DNA from: Limnanthes douglasii subsp. nivea
Lineage: Eukaryota; Streptophyta; Magnoliopsida; Brassicales; Limnanthaceae
Direction of reading: 5' to 3'
Assembly: GCA_036936605.1 (NCBI GenBank)
Contig: JAUPFV010000001.1
Coordinates: forward strand, 120,288,771-120,352,770
Length of the DNA: 64,000 nucleotides
The position numbers and the translations under genes were made by a program. Positions 11,445-22,000 of this stretch are shown here, piece by piece (within the stretch, counting starts at the first letter, position 1; each line of letters opens with the position of its first letter). The notes beneath the pieces are model-generated. The model did not search any database. It had not been told where the DNA came from and saw only the letters and a program-made list of their open reading frames with translations.

Positions 11445-14400
11445 ATGAATATTGCTTCTTGGAATGTTAGGGGATTGAACGATCCTGTTAGACAAAAAGA
11501 TGTTACTGAGTTTATAATTAGTAACAGTATATCTCTATTAATTCTAGTCAAAACTAAAGTACAATTGCATAAAGTTGACGCTATAGTTAGAAATACGGTC
11601 CCCTTTTGGCATGTCCTAACTAACCACACCTCTCACCACCTAGGAAGAATTTGGATAATTTGGAACCCTAGTGTCATTACCATTTCTAGAGAATCCCAAT
11701 CCTCGCAGTATATTCACTGTATAGCTAAATGTCATAACTTTAATGCTACCTTTAGATTTACTGCTATTTATGCTTTTAATGATGTTGTAGATAGAACTCT
11801 CCTATGGAGAGACTTGTCTACCATATACCTTGTAAATAATTGTATTCATTGGGTATTACTTGGGAATTTTAACACCATTCGACACCCGAATGAACTTTTG
11901 GGATCCTCCGAAAATTGGACTGCGGCTATTGAGGATTTTAATAGCTGCTGTTTCAGTTGTGAGCTCAGTGATCTCCGATCCACTGGATTTCACTTCACCT
12001 GGATTAATAAACAGCCTAATAATCCGATCTTATCAAAGATTGACAGAGTCCTTGTCAATCCTGTCTGGGACGATATTTTCCCTATTTCTTATGCGCACTA
12101 TGAATTTCTCCGCTCTTCTGACCATACAACTGTGATGCTTAACCTTGGGTTTCCACGCCCTAAGCGCAAAAAGCCTTTCAAATTTTTTAATATGTGGCAA
12201 TCCCATCCGCTTTTGAAAGAGATTGTTAAGTCTAGTTAGAACAGCCCCATTGCTTCTACAAGGATGAAACTGGTCACTAAAAAGATGAGTCGTCTGCAGT
12301 CAGAGCTTGTAGGTCTTAATCGTAAAGAGTTTAGTGACATTGGTTCCAGAGTCATTAATGTTAAAAAAGGCTCTTTCAAGCTTAATCCAACCTTGCTTGT
12401 GATATTCTCAATTCTTCTTTGGTCTCGGAAGAGTGTGAATCATCTGCTTCATATATCTTTCTTAGCAGAGCCGAGGAATTTTTTCTTAAACAAAAATCTA
12501 GAGAGAATTGGATCAAGATCGGAGACAAAAATACCAAATTCTTCCACAATAGCATTAAGTCCCGCCTTTACCGAAATAAGATCATTTTTATCTCTAATGA
12601 GAATGGAGTAACTGTGTCTACTCCAGCCAGTGTTTCCAAAGTCTTTGTGAAATTCTTTGAGAACTCTCTTGGGACCAGGCATTCTGATGGATACCCTGGC
12701 CTCGAAACTATATCTTCTCTTCTCACCTCTAAAGTTACCAATACGAATAAGGATTCCATGACTCGTGAGATTACTCGTGAGGAAATAAAATCGGCTTTAT
12801 TCAGTATTAACAGTAACAAAGCTTCGGGTCCTGATGGTTTCAACTCTTGTTTCTTCAAATCAAATTGGAGCTTGAACATGACATCTGTAACGGTGTCCTC
12901 AAATTCTTTCACTCTACTTCTTTGGCAGCCTCTTGGAGCTCTACCTCTATTTCTCTTATTCCTAAAAATTATTCTCCTTCAAATCCTACCGACTTTCGTC
13001 CTATCACGCTCTGTAATGTTAGCTATAAGATCATTTCCAAGATCTTAGCTAATCGTATTAAGGTTTCTTTTCCTTACCTGATTGATAATTCCCAATCGGC
13101 ATTCGTCAGGGGAAGGAATATTTCTGATAATATCCTTCTATCTCAATAACTCTTGAAGGCATATCACTCCAATGGTAGGGATAAAAAAGTCGCGCTCAAA
13201 ATCGACTTAATGAAAGCCTTTGACAATGTCAGATGGCATCTGAACCTAGACATTCTAGTAGCCATGCAATTCCATATTAAAACGATCACCTAGATCATCA
13301 CTTGTATTTCTTCTCCTTCCTATTCCATAAATATTAATGGAGATTCTCATGGCAATTTCAAAGGTCGAAAAGGTCTCAGGCAAGGAGATCCGCTTTCCCC
13401 CTTTCTCTTTGTTCTTGTCATGCAGGTACTTTCCAGCATTCTTAAGGAGAAAAGTACAGATAGGAACTTTCGTGTTCATTGGAAATGTCAAAATCTTAAA
13501 ATCATTAATCTTTACTTTGCTGATGATCTTATGATTTTCTGCCACGGTGATGTGAACTCTCTTCAGCTCATAAAAGAAGCCCTTGACGAGTTCTATACTC
13601 TCTCAGGATTAAAATTCAATTCCTCCAAGAGTCACATCTTCTTTTCCGGTATTGATGAGTCTCTTTGTATGGATCTCAGAAATATCCTGAATTACCCGGA
13701 AGGATCCCTTCCTGTTAAATACTTGGGGGTTCCTCTGCTCACTCATTCTGATTGTCGTCCTCTCATCCATAAAATTACTTCTAGAATTGAATCGTGGACC
13801 ACTAAGCATCTTTCTTATGCTGGTAGGCTTCAACTCATTAAGTCTGTTCTTTTCGCCAGTTAGGTTTACTGGTCTTCCATCTTTATCCTCCCCTTGAGGA
13901 TTTTAAAAGAATTGACTCAGTACCTTCGCCGCTTTCTTTGGTCTGGCTCGGCTTTGAAAATCCATGGTGCAAAAGTTGCTTTGAACACAGTAATTTTGCC
14001 CACTATGGAGGGCGGCCTTGGGATTCTAGACCTTAAAATCTGAAATCAGGCAGCTGTCCTGAAACAACTTTGGTCGATAGTAAGTAACAATACTCTTTCC
14101 ATTTGGAGTGATTGGATAAAGATTGAAAAAATTAAAAATAATTTTTTTGGAACCTCCCGATGGGATCTTCTCCCTCCTGGATCTAGAGGAAAATTCTTCG
14201 TCTTCGCCCCTTGGCTTGTAATTTATGCAGGATAACAATTAGAAATGGCGCGAGTACCTCATTCTGGTACGATACTTGGCTCATCCCTACTTCGCTCGCC
14301 TCCCACTATGGCGAAAGTATCATCAAGGATTCCAGACTAGGGAAAAATCTCAAGGTCGCGGATATAATCAACAATGGAACCTGGAGTTGGTCGTCCAATA

Positions 14401-15110
14401 TTAGAACTGCGAACTCCCGAAGTCGTACCAGTCTATTTGGAGATTCAAAACCTCATTTTCTCTGTACCTTCCCCCAACATATCCTCTATTGATATTCCCT
14501 TCTGGAATGTGAAAGAATGATGCACTTCATTCTCCATCAATGACACGTATCATGCCATTCGAGCGCCCCACCCCAAAGTAGGGTGGGCAGGGTTAGTTTG
14601 GAACAAATCCAATATTCCACGACATTCTTTCATTCTCTGGCTGGCTATTTCGGGCAAGCTTGTCACTAAAGACAAGCTCCTCAGTTGGGATTACAATATC
14701 CCAGCTCATTGTATGCTTTGCAACTCTGATAATGAGACTATCCCTCATCTCCTCTATGATTATAGTTTCACCCAGAGTATTTGGGCAAACGCTGGTTCTA
14801 GATTAGGTTTCCTCATTATCGCGTCTTGTTGGTAGTCATGGGTTTGTGAAGCGTCAGATTGGTCTCAATCTCGATACCATTCAATTTGGCAGTCTTGCTT
14901 CGCCGCGGTAGTTTACCACGTCTCGAAGGAGAGGAACCAAAGAACTTTTGGTTCCCCTCCAGCCATTGCCTCTATGGTTTCTCACCAATTTTTTTAGATC
15001 TTCGGTTTCGATTCCAAGGCACCAAGACTGGTTGGCCTTTCGAATATTATTATTAATAATTATCCTATGTTTTGCAGGGATCCTTTGCAGCATACAGTTC
15101 GTGACCTGAC
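11445..15110 (+). pseudogene. LINE B ORF2: endonuclease, reverse transcriptase and zf-RVT, broken
   Basis: The start is ATG 11445 with MNIASWNVRGLNDP, the classical opening of the APE-like endonuclease; this domain stays open to 12239 (IDRVLVNPVWD, then SSDHTTVML near its end). The reverse transcriptase follows in several frames: [10 protein letters not shown] (about 12815), [18 protein letters not shown] (about 12995), [27 protein letters not shown] (about 13195), GLRQGDPLSPFLFVLVM (about 13375), and the catalytic YFADDLMIF at about 13510. The thumb and SYAGRLQLIKSVL block follows. A zf-RVT domain is seen at about 14530-14810 (HSFILWLAISGKL, then CMLCNSDNETIPHLL). Stops at about 12237, 13147, 13861 and 14041 plus frameshifts abolish function. 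No RNase H is visible. Confidence 0.88.
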
Positions 15111-15348
15111 ACTTCATTGATGGATGGAACAATTGCAGATGCTGATGCGGATGTCTAGCGGTCTCAGCTACTCACTAGTCTACTCGTCATGGACGAATCC
15201 TACCTTTTTACTACGTGTCAATCGTTATTTTATGTTATTTCATATTGTATCACAAAAGACTCTCTTTAGTCATTTGTTGATGTATTTTGAGTGGAATGCC
15301 CCAGATTGTATGAACCTTATTTCAATTATTTAATGCTTTTAAACACAA

Positions 15349-15362
15349 AAAGACCATTTAAA
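15349..15362. repeat. Right target-site duplication of LINE B
   Basis: AAAGACCATTTAAA, identical to 8216-8229. About 70 bases further lies the left target duplication of LINE A, so two LINEs integrated almost side by side. Confidence 0.9.
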
Positions 15363-15428
15363 CTATCAATATTGGACTTAAACTAAAAAAATTACGCTTT
15401 GCAATTTGACACTTAATGGATATATGTA

Positions 15429-15439
15429 TTACGCTTTGC
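15429..15439. repeat. Left target-site duplication of LINE A (TTACGCTTTGC)
   Basis: The same 11 bases occur at 31818-31828. To the right of this copy stands a T-run (15442-15448), the expected complement of a poly-A tail for a minus-strand LINE. A third copy of ATTACGCTTTGCAATTT lies at about 15391-15407, just outside, probably a local duplication. Confidence 0.75.
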
Positions 15440-15572
15440 AATTTTTTTAATTAAGGGCTTCTATTGAATAATAGAACAAGCATATTTAGGCAATTTTAAA
15501 AAAATTTGAAATCTAAGCCCTAATCAAAGAACCGGGAACTTCATCTTCTTCCCTGAAACAAAGAACCAAACC

Positions 15573-16136
15573 CTAATCAGAAAATCTCAAATATCCCAAA
15601 TTAAGACTTTCCAAGAAGGCAATGGCTTTCAACTTCGAATGAGCCTCCATATCATTGAAATCTACATTCGATTGAACCCTCAAGGTCTCTTTAGCAACCC
15701 AATCAGCCCCTAGGTTTTGTTCACGATATACATGTTTAACCACCATTTCAGGCTTGATAAGCTTCCTGCAACAGCTTAACAAAGGGTCCAAATACCAAGC
15801 AGAATTACCATAGAGCAAAAGGTTTACCAAAATCAGCGAATCAACCTCTACATCGACCCTATTCAGCCCCAGACTGTTACATAGTCTCAAACCATCGAAT
15901 AAAGCACGACATTCAGCAATCAATGGCGTACATTTGCCATATAATCTGCCAATGCCTCTGATGATACTACCATTACTGTCTCTTATCAAAGCACCACCTC
16001 CAGACTCATGATTAAAGGTACAAGCTCCATCAATATTTATCTTATATCTGCGCTGCTTAGGATTCTTCCATTTCAAAAACAGCGGCTTATTCAAATCTTT
16101 AATCTGATTTACACAGCCAATACTAGCAGCTTCCTT
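15573..16136 (-). pseudogene. RNase H (RVT_3) domain, C-terminal end of LINE A ORF2
   Basis: It reads YKINIDGACTFNHESGGGAL (first catalytic Asp in INIDGA), then AECRALFDGLRL (catalytic Glu), VDVEVDSLILVNLL (Asp), and near the end HVYREQNLGADWVAKE (Asp in GADWVA). This is the plant ribonuclease H-like domain found at the C-terminus of many plant L1 ORF2 proteins. The domain is intact and ends with LGYLRFSD and a stop at 15573. The open frame continues to 16175, but codons beyond 16136 come from the inserted 5' LTR, so the ATG at 16175 is accidental. Its natural upstream partner is the zf-RVT part at 26625-27070. Confidence 0.92.
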
Positions 16137-16141
16137 ACCAT
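16137..16141. repeat. Left target-site duplication of Tat element 1 (ACCAT)
   Basis: ACCAT here and at 26620-26624, immediately outside the two LTRs. Removing the element and one ACCAT restores the reading frame of LINE A ORF2, which confirms the insertion site. Confidence 0.95.
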
Positions 16142-16563
16142 TGATGATTCCGAATTCTGCACGCTCCCCGGACAAGGACAGATTGGTCCAAGGCCTCCGG
16201 ACCAGATCATACGAACCGGACAGATCGTTTTGAATACTATGACCATAGGACTGTTCGAACTATGACAAAAGTACTAAAAAACCTAAACACTTCTTGACTA
16301 AGCTACTTGCTCTCCTACTTAGAGCTCATGGGTCTTTGAACATGACCGGGTCCATTAAACATGACCCGAAAGCCCATAAGGGCCCACACATCAGGGTATA
16401 AATACCCAACCACCTGCATTAACTATGAAAAATGAGAATTAACTACTGCCAAGCTGCTTAATTATCTCTCTGCACTCTACTCTAAACACTTAACACCCAC
16501 ACACCACCATAAAACACCAACTGAAATTACCAGCCTACCTTCAGGCAATTATTATCCACACCA
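16142..16563 (+). repeat. 5' LTR of element 1
   Basis: Starts TGATGATTCCGAATTC and ends ATTATCCACACCA (TG..CA ends). It contains a TATAAATA box at 16397-16404. Compared with the 3' LTR it lacks 4 bases near 16200 and 1 base near 16348. Confidence 0.95.
16397..16404 (+). promoter_or_regulatory. TATA box of the element 1 LTR promoter
   Basis: TATAAATA, conserved in the 3' LTR at 26453-26460, at a suitable place to start the genomic RNA inside the LTR. It is flanked by a GGGTA..TACCC short inverted repeat. Confidence 0.75.
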
Positions 16564-16565
16564 AA

Positions 16566-16582
16566 TTGGCGACCACAGCGGA
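16566..16582 (+). other. Probable primer-binding site of element 1
   Basis: TTGGCGACCACAGCGGA begins two bases after the 5' LTR; element 2 has TTGGCGACCATAGTGGG at the same place. TGGCGAC-type sites occur in Tat-lineage elements and differ from the initiator-Met site TGGTATCAGAGC. The matching tRNA was not determined. Confidence 0.7.
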
Positions 16583-16636
16583 AGCACGAAGGTGCCTGAA
16601 TCAAGCATTCAAAACCAGCTAAGAAAATCTGTCCGA

Positions 16637-18160
16637 ATGAATCCGGACAATCCAGAACTACCACCGACTTTGCTCGAAGTGGTGGAAGAGAACGATGAAT
16701 ACACCGTCGAAGAGCGTGATACGCTAAAGTGTGAAATAGAAGCTCTGAGGGCAGAAAAGGCCAAGATGGGCGTGAAAGAAAAATCCAAAGCAGCGGTTGC
16801 TCATCACACCGATAACCTCAGAGAGCATGAGTCTTCAAAAACTCATGTGAGCACCAAAAAGACTCATGCCAGTTCTAAAAAGTCTCACCGGTCCAAGCCT
16901 GTGGAGAGTTCTGACTCAAGCTCAGAATCTTCTGATAGCTCTTCGGACGATGAAGGAGTTGAAAAATCTTTATCCTCAAGCAGCGATGAGGGTCGAACTA
17001 GAAAGAAACAAAGGCAGATAAAAAAGTATTCAAGAAAAAGGGATAGACATGGAAGGATGAAGAAGAATATTGGTAAAGGGTCATCACACAGCCGGAGGCA
17101 TGTGGACCAGGTATATTTGCAACTCCCAATGATGAACCAGGTATATTTGCAACTCCCAATGAGGATACTGTGTTCAGTCGTGGAAGGAATTGGAGGCAAT
17201 CTCCATTGTCTTCTAAAATTCTGTCCGGAAACCTCCCCAAGAGGTTTGACAGCACCAAAATAGAGAAGTACGATGGCAGTACTGATCCGGACAACCATCT
17301 GGAGCAATTTAAAAACTTCATGATGAACTTCGATGATGATGACAAACTGCTCTGTAGGGCATTCTCCCAGTCATTCACGGGGAGTACTCTAAAGTGGTAC
17401 AACAGCCTGCCTCAGGGTTGTATTAAAGATTTCGATACTTTTTGGGTAGCCTTTCGAAGGCAGTTCGTAGGGAGTAAAGAGCTAAAAGGAAATGGAGACA
17501 CAATAATCCATTGTGCCCAGGAACCAAATGAGTCCTTGAAAGAGTATATAAGCTGTTTTGTAAACACCAAGAATGGGTTGGTTGATTGCTTCGAACAGGT
17601 AGCAATAGCGTCCCTAAGGCAGGGTTTAAACCCAGACAATCTAGCTGATTCAGTGACCAGAAAGAAGGCTATGACGTGGGGAGGGTTGCTGAATCAGGTT
17701 GGCAAACAAATAAACGTCGATGAAACAAAGAAAACCTGGGTGCACAGGCAGGTGAGGTCTACCCCAGTGGCACCAAATCCCAATCAGAATCAGTCCGGGA
17801 ACAAAGCAAGAGAAACCGGACAGGGGCATGGTAGGGCAAAAGCTCAGTCTCAGCCAGCTGCTCCTGCTCAAAGTCAGCAATCCAGAAACAAGAGAGGGCC
17901 ATGGGTGCAACCGGAGTGGTTCGCAAAGTTAAAAGAAAGTGTGGCCACTATTTTTGATAAAACAAAAGATGAGGTGCATTACCGGAGACCGACAACACTG
18001 CAGTCTCCCTGAGAGCATCGCAATAAATCTTTTTGCCAATATCACAATGATATTGGTCATACCACTGATGACTGCATAGCATTGAAGCAAGAAGTTCAAA
18101 ACTCGATTGAAAGGGGAAAGCTGGGAGCTTACGTTAAAAGAAGAGGAGGCAACAAACCTG
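16637..18160 (+). pseudogene. gag: gag of element 1 (capsid region and zinc-binding nucleocapsid), frameshifted and with one stop
   Basis: The likely start is ATG 16637 (MNPDNPELPP), matched by MDPNAQNVPP at 49394 in element 2; an in-frame ATG at 16592 is also possible. The N-terminal part is rich in serine, lysine and acid residues (SSDSSSESSDSSSDDEG). Near 17080 the frame changes: element 2 reads straight through here, whereas element 1 is shorter by roughly 35 bases, so it carries an out-of-frame deletion. The capsid part continues in the new frame from about 17100 (PGIFATPNDE, then KIEKYDGSTDPDNHLEQF, TLKWYNSLP, FRRQFVGSKELKG, SLKEYI, IASLRQGLNP). TGA at 18010-18012 interrupts just before a zinc-binding stretch CQYHNDIGHTTDDC and ALKQEVQNSIERGKL. 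Gag packages the RNA. The stop fits a point change, as element 2 has a sense codon. Confidence 0.88.
17107..17166 (+). repeat. Tandem duplication in gag, two units of 30 bp
   Basis: CCAGGTATATTTGCAACTCC starts at 17107 and again at 17137; the units differ only at their last bases. It adds ten codons (PGIFATPN plus two residues) compared with the single copy in element 2. Confidence 0.85.
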
Positions 18161-18972
18161 ATAACACTCACCCGGTTGGTCCAAGTAATGCTGCTCCGGA
18201 GGGGGCCATGGTTATAGTTGAAAGGTTTGACGTGGAATCTGAATACTTGGATCCTGATCCAACTCGAAACAGAGTGGGTGCTATAGAGGAATGTTCTAGA
18301 TCGGTCTCCGGGCTCATTAAGTTTTTCGAGTCGCTTACAATTTTCGGAGGGGACACTATGACAGCTCCTACTGCTTCTTCGAGAAAGAGGCATGTTCATA
18401 CTTTAGCCTCCCAGCTAGAAGGAGGCATGACATCCTATCAGTCACCAAACTCATTCCCCTTCATTTTGTTTGATGAAGATGATTTAAGAAACATTGCTGG
18501 CCCTCATAAGGATGCTGTTGTCATAGGAGCATCTATAGGGGGCAATGACATAAGACGAATCCTGGTGGATAATGGAAGCTCAGCCAATATACTTTTCCTA
18601 ACCACGTACAAGAAAATGAAAAATCCAGCTGTAATTCAGAATTCGGACAGATCAATCGTGGGCTTCACAAGCAGCTCAGCAGATGTGATCGGAGAGTTCG
18701 AAAAAGAAGTGTTATTGGGCAAGGGCCCTTTCAAGAAAATGGCGAGAATACTCTTTATTGTGGTGGATTGTCCCACTTGCTATAATGCTATACTGGGGAG
18801 GTCTTGGCTCTCTAGGATGCATGCAGTGGCTTCAACAGTCCACCAATGCTTGAAGTATGTTGTTCAGGGACAGGTTGGAGTCGTCCGGAGCAGCCAAAAG
18901 ATTGCAAGAGAATGTTATGCCACTGCCCTGGCTCCTCGAACGCTGGGGGCAGTCCGTATTAATGAACAATAG
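18082..18972 (+). CDS. Protease region of element 1 polyprotein
   Basis: An open stretch of 296 codons from the end of the nucleocapsid through the aspartic protease, in the same frame as the downstream RT ORF. The protease core is VVIGASIGG, then RRILVDNGSSANILF with D-N-G at the active site (about residues 163-165), then VDCPTCYNAILGRSWL near the end of the fold. Element 2 has D-T-G here; D-N-G or D-G-G variants are frequent in Tat-lineage proteases, so this need not be inactivating. Two successive TAG codons (18970-18975) separate it from RT. The first of them is also present in element 2. The listed start only marks the first Met after the gag TGA and is not a proven initiation site. Confidence 0.82.
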   Translation: MKQEVQNSIERGKLGAYVKRRGGNKPDNTHPVGPSNAAPEGAMVIVERFDVESEYLDPDPTRNRVGAIEECSRSVSGLIKFFESLTIFGGDTMTAPTASSRKRHVHTLASQLEGGMTSYQSPNSFPFILFDEDDLRNIAGPHKDAVVIGASIGGNDIRRILVDNGSSANILFLTTYKKMKNPAVIQNSDRSIVGFTSSSADVIGEFEKEVLLGKGPFKKMARILFIVVDCPTCYNAILGRSWLSRMHAVASTVHQCLKYVVQGQVGVVRSSQKIARECYATALAPRTLGAVRINEQ

Positions 18973-19032
18973 TAGTTTGAGGGCCTTTATGGGGGTGAGG
19001 GTGAAATTGATGACCCCAGAGAGACCCCCGGA

Positions 19033-22000
19033 GTGTTGATACCAGTTGAAGAGGTAGAAACACACTGTTTGGAAGATGGGAAAAGTGTCAAGATAGGATC
19101 TAAAATGCCACATGTTTTGAAAGATCAAATGTTAAAGTTTTTGAAGAACCATCAGCACGTTTTTGCTTGGTGCAATGCTGATGTTACTGGGGTCCCATCA
19201 AAAGTGATATCACATCACCTATCCGTCCGGAGAGACGTAGCTCCAGTGGTTCAAAAAAGAAGAGCTTTTTCCAAAGAAAAGGCTGATGTCATTGTACAAG
19301 AGGTTGACATGCTCACAAAGATGGGGCACATCAAGGAGTCTCAATACCCTTTGTGGACTACCAATCCTGTCTTAGTGAAAAAGAAGAATGACAAGTGGCG
19401 CATGTGCATTGACTTCACAGATCTCAATAGAGCTTGCCCAAAAGATTTGTATCCGGTCCCCCAGATTGATCAGTTAGTAGACTCTACCTCTGGGAACAAG
19501 CTGCTTTCCTTTATGGATGCTTTCTCCGGATACAATCAGATTCAAGTGGATCCGAAGGATCAAGAGCATACCACATTTGTCACTGACAAAGGTCTTCATT
19601 GCTACAAAGTAATGCCATTTGGTTTGAAAAATGCTGGGGCTACTTATCAGAGGTTAGTCAACAAGGCATTTGCTGATCAAATTGGAAGAAATATGGAAGT
19701 GTACATTGATGACATGATGGTGAAGAGTGTAGATGAGCAGTTGCACTTGTCCGATCTCCAAGAAACGTTTGCCAACTTGGTAAAAGTGAATTTGAAATTA
19801 AACCCAGAAAAATGTGTGTTCGGAGTACAGTCCGGGAAGTTTCTAGGCTATATAATAAGTGAGCATGGAATACAACCCGATCCGAACCAGCTCAATGCTC
19901 TATTCCAAATGGAGCCTCCTCGAAACATTAAAGAAGTGCAGCGGTTTACGGGGAGATTAGCTGCCTTAAACAGATTTATCTCAAGGTCTTCGGACAGGTG
20001 TGCACCTTTCTTTCAAACTTTGAAGGGTGCAAAAGGGTTCGATTGGACCCCACAGTGTGATGAGGCTTTTAATGAGATCAAGAAGCACCTGTCCTCTCCC
20101 AAGACTTTGTTTAAGCCAGTTGATGGTGAAACCCTCTTCGTATATTTGGCAGTTTCAAGTTATGCCATCACTGTTGTACTGGTAAGAGAGGTAGATGGTC
20201 ATCCCCATCCAGTGTACTACATCAACAAAAGCTTGATAGATGCAGAAAGACGTTACTTGAAACTTGAAAAATTGGCATTAGCCCTGGTGATAGATGCAAG
20301 GAAGATGAGGCCTTATTTCCAGGCTCATCCTATCATCGTTCGAACCTCTTTTCCCCTGAAGAATGTCCTTCAAAAAGCAGACATTTCGAGGAGGATGACT
20401 AAGTGGTCAGTAGAGTTGGGGGACTTCGACATAGACTTTGCTCCCCGAACAGCAGTCAAAGCCCAAGTTGTGGCTGATTTTCTGGTCGAATTCCACTCCG
20501 AGAGGGATTCAGAGCAAGCTACTGATATAAACGATAAAAAAGTATGGGTCGTCCGAACAGATGGTGGATCTAGCACTATGGGATGTGGTGTAGGAGTATG
20601 TTTAACTTCCCCATATGGAGACAAGATGTACCAGGCTATTTGTTTTGCTTTCGGGGCATCTAATAACGAGTCCGAATACGAATCAGCTATAGCTGGGTTA
20701 AAGTTAGCCTACATTTGTGGGGCTAAAAGGGTCAAACTGTTAAGCGACTCCCAGCTACTTATCCACCATGCCCAAGGCCAATCTGAGGCTAAGAAGGAGC
20801 AACTTGTGAAGTATTTACTCCTCCTAAAAAATAAAGCACTTAAGTTTAAAGATGTTATCTATGAGCACATTCCCCGGACAGAAAATGAGCTAGCAGACTC
20901 ATTGGCAACCATAGCATATACAGAGTCATATCCATGGATCCATGTGCTCGAAAGCCCCTCTATTCAACTCAATAAGGATAAAGAAGAGGAAATTTTTGAA
21001 ATACAAGTGAAACAACCTCAAGACTGGAGGTTTCCTCTCCTACAATATCTCTCTGATGGTGTCGTACCTCCAGATAAGTCACTAGCCAGAACATTGAAAC
21101 ACGAGGCTCGTGGTTTCATTATATTGAGAGAAGTGTTGTACAAAAAGTCCTACAGTAAACCTCTCCTGCGTTGTTTGGGGGATGAAGAGTCACAAGTAGT
21201 CCTCTCTGAATTGCATGATGGTGAGGGATCAGCCCATTGTGGGTTTAAAGCTTTAACAAGAAGAGTTTTACTCTCCGGTTACTATTGGCCATCAATCATG
21301 AAAGATGCTAAGGAATTGGTGAGAAGGTGTGACCCATGCCAGAGGTACAACAATGAAATTCATGTACCAGCCATTCCTTTAGAATCAATTTATGAGCCCA
21401 TTCCTTTTGCTCGATGGGGATTGGATTTAGTAGGGCCTCTCCCTGTGGCGTCCGGAGGGCGCAAAACTATAATTGTGGCCATAGACTACTTCTCGAAGTG
21501 GAAAGAAGCAGCCCCTCTAGCAGGGACAACATCAAAAGCTGTTATAAAATTCATTCTATCCAACATATGTTGCAGATTTGGAGTCCCACAGAAAATAACA
21601 ACAGACAATGGGCCACAGTTCCACAATAGAGAAATGGAGAGCTTATGTGCCTCAAGGGGTATACAGCATTGTTTTTCTTCACCTTCCCACCCACAAGCAA
21701 ATGGGCAAGTTGAAGTGGCTAATAGAACTATACTGTCCTGTTTAAAGAAGAATTTGGAAGGGGCTGCTGGGAAGTGGCCTAGTTATTTACAAGAGGTCTT
21801 GTGGGCCTACCGGACAACACCTAGGGCTGCAACACAAGAATCACCCTTTGCCTTGGTCTATGGGATGGATGCAGTAGCTCCCATAGAAGCAACTCTCCCC
21901 TCTTTTCGTGTTTATAACTTCTCCGAACACGCTAACGAGGTGGCAATCAGAGGTCAACTTGATTTGATAGAAGAAAGACGAGTTAAAGCTCACCTTCGAA

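Larger units (their letters stand above)
8230..15348 (+). mobile_element. LINE B: full-length L1-type retrotransposon, about 7.1 kb, with 14-bp target duplication
   Basis: It is bounded by the AAAGACCATTTAAA duplication. It has a pyrimidine-rich 5' leader of about 1 kb, an ORF1 with DUF4283 and a CCHC knuckle, an ORF2 with endonuclease, reverse transcriptase and zf-RVT, and a short A-rich tail (TTTTAAACACAAA). Unlike LINE A it shows no RNase H after zf-RVT, so it belongs to another L1 family. Both ORFs carry stops and frameshifts, although the duplication is still perfect. Confidence 0.92.

Noticed and set aside
11860..12135. Second plus-strand frame inside the LINE B endonuclease
   Set aside because: Shifted reading of the endonuclease domain, which itself is recognisable in the 11445 frame.
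16137..16175. Start of the RNase H ORF at ATG 16175
   Set aside because: These codons are LTR sequence; the true protein continues into the zf-RVT part beyond the inserted element.
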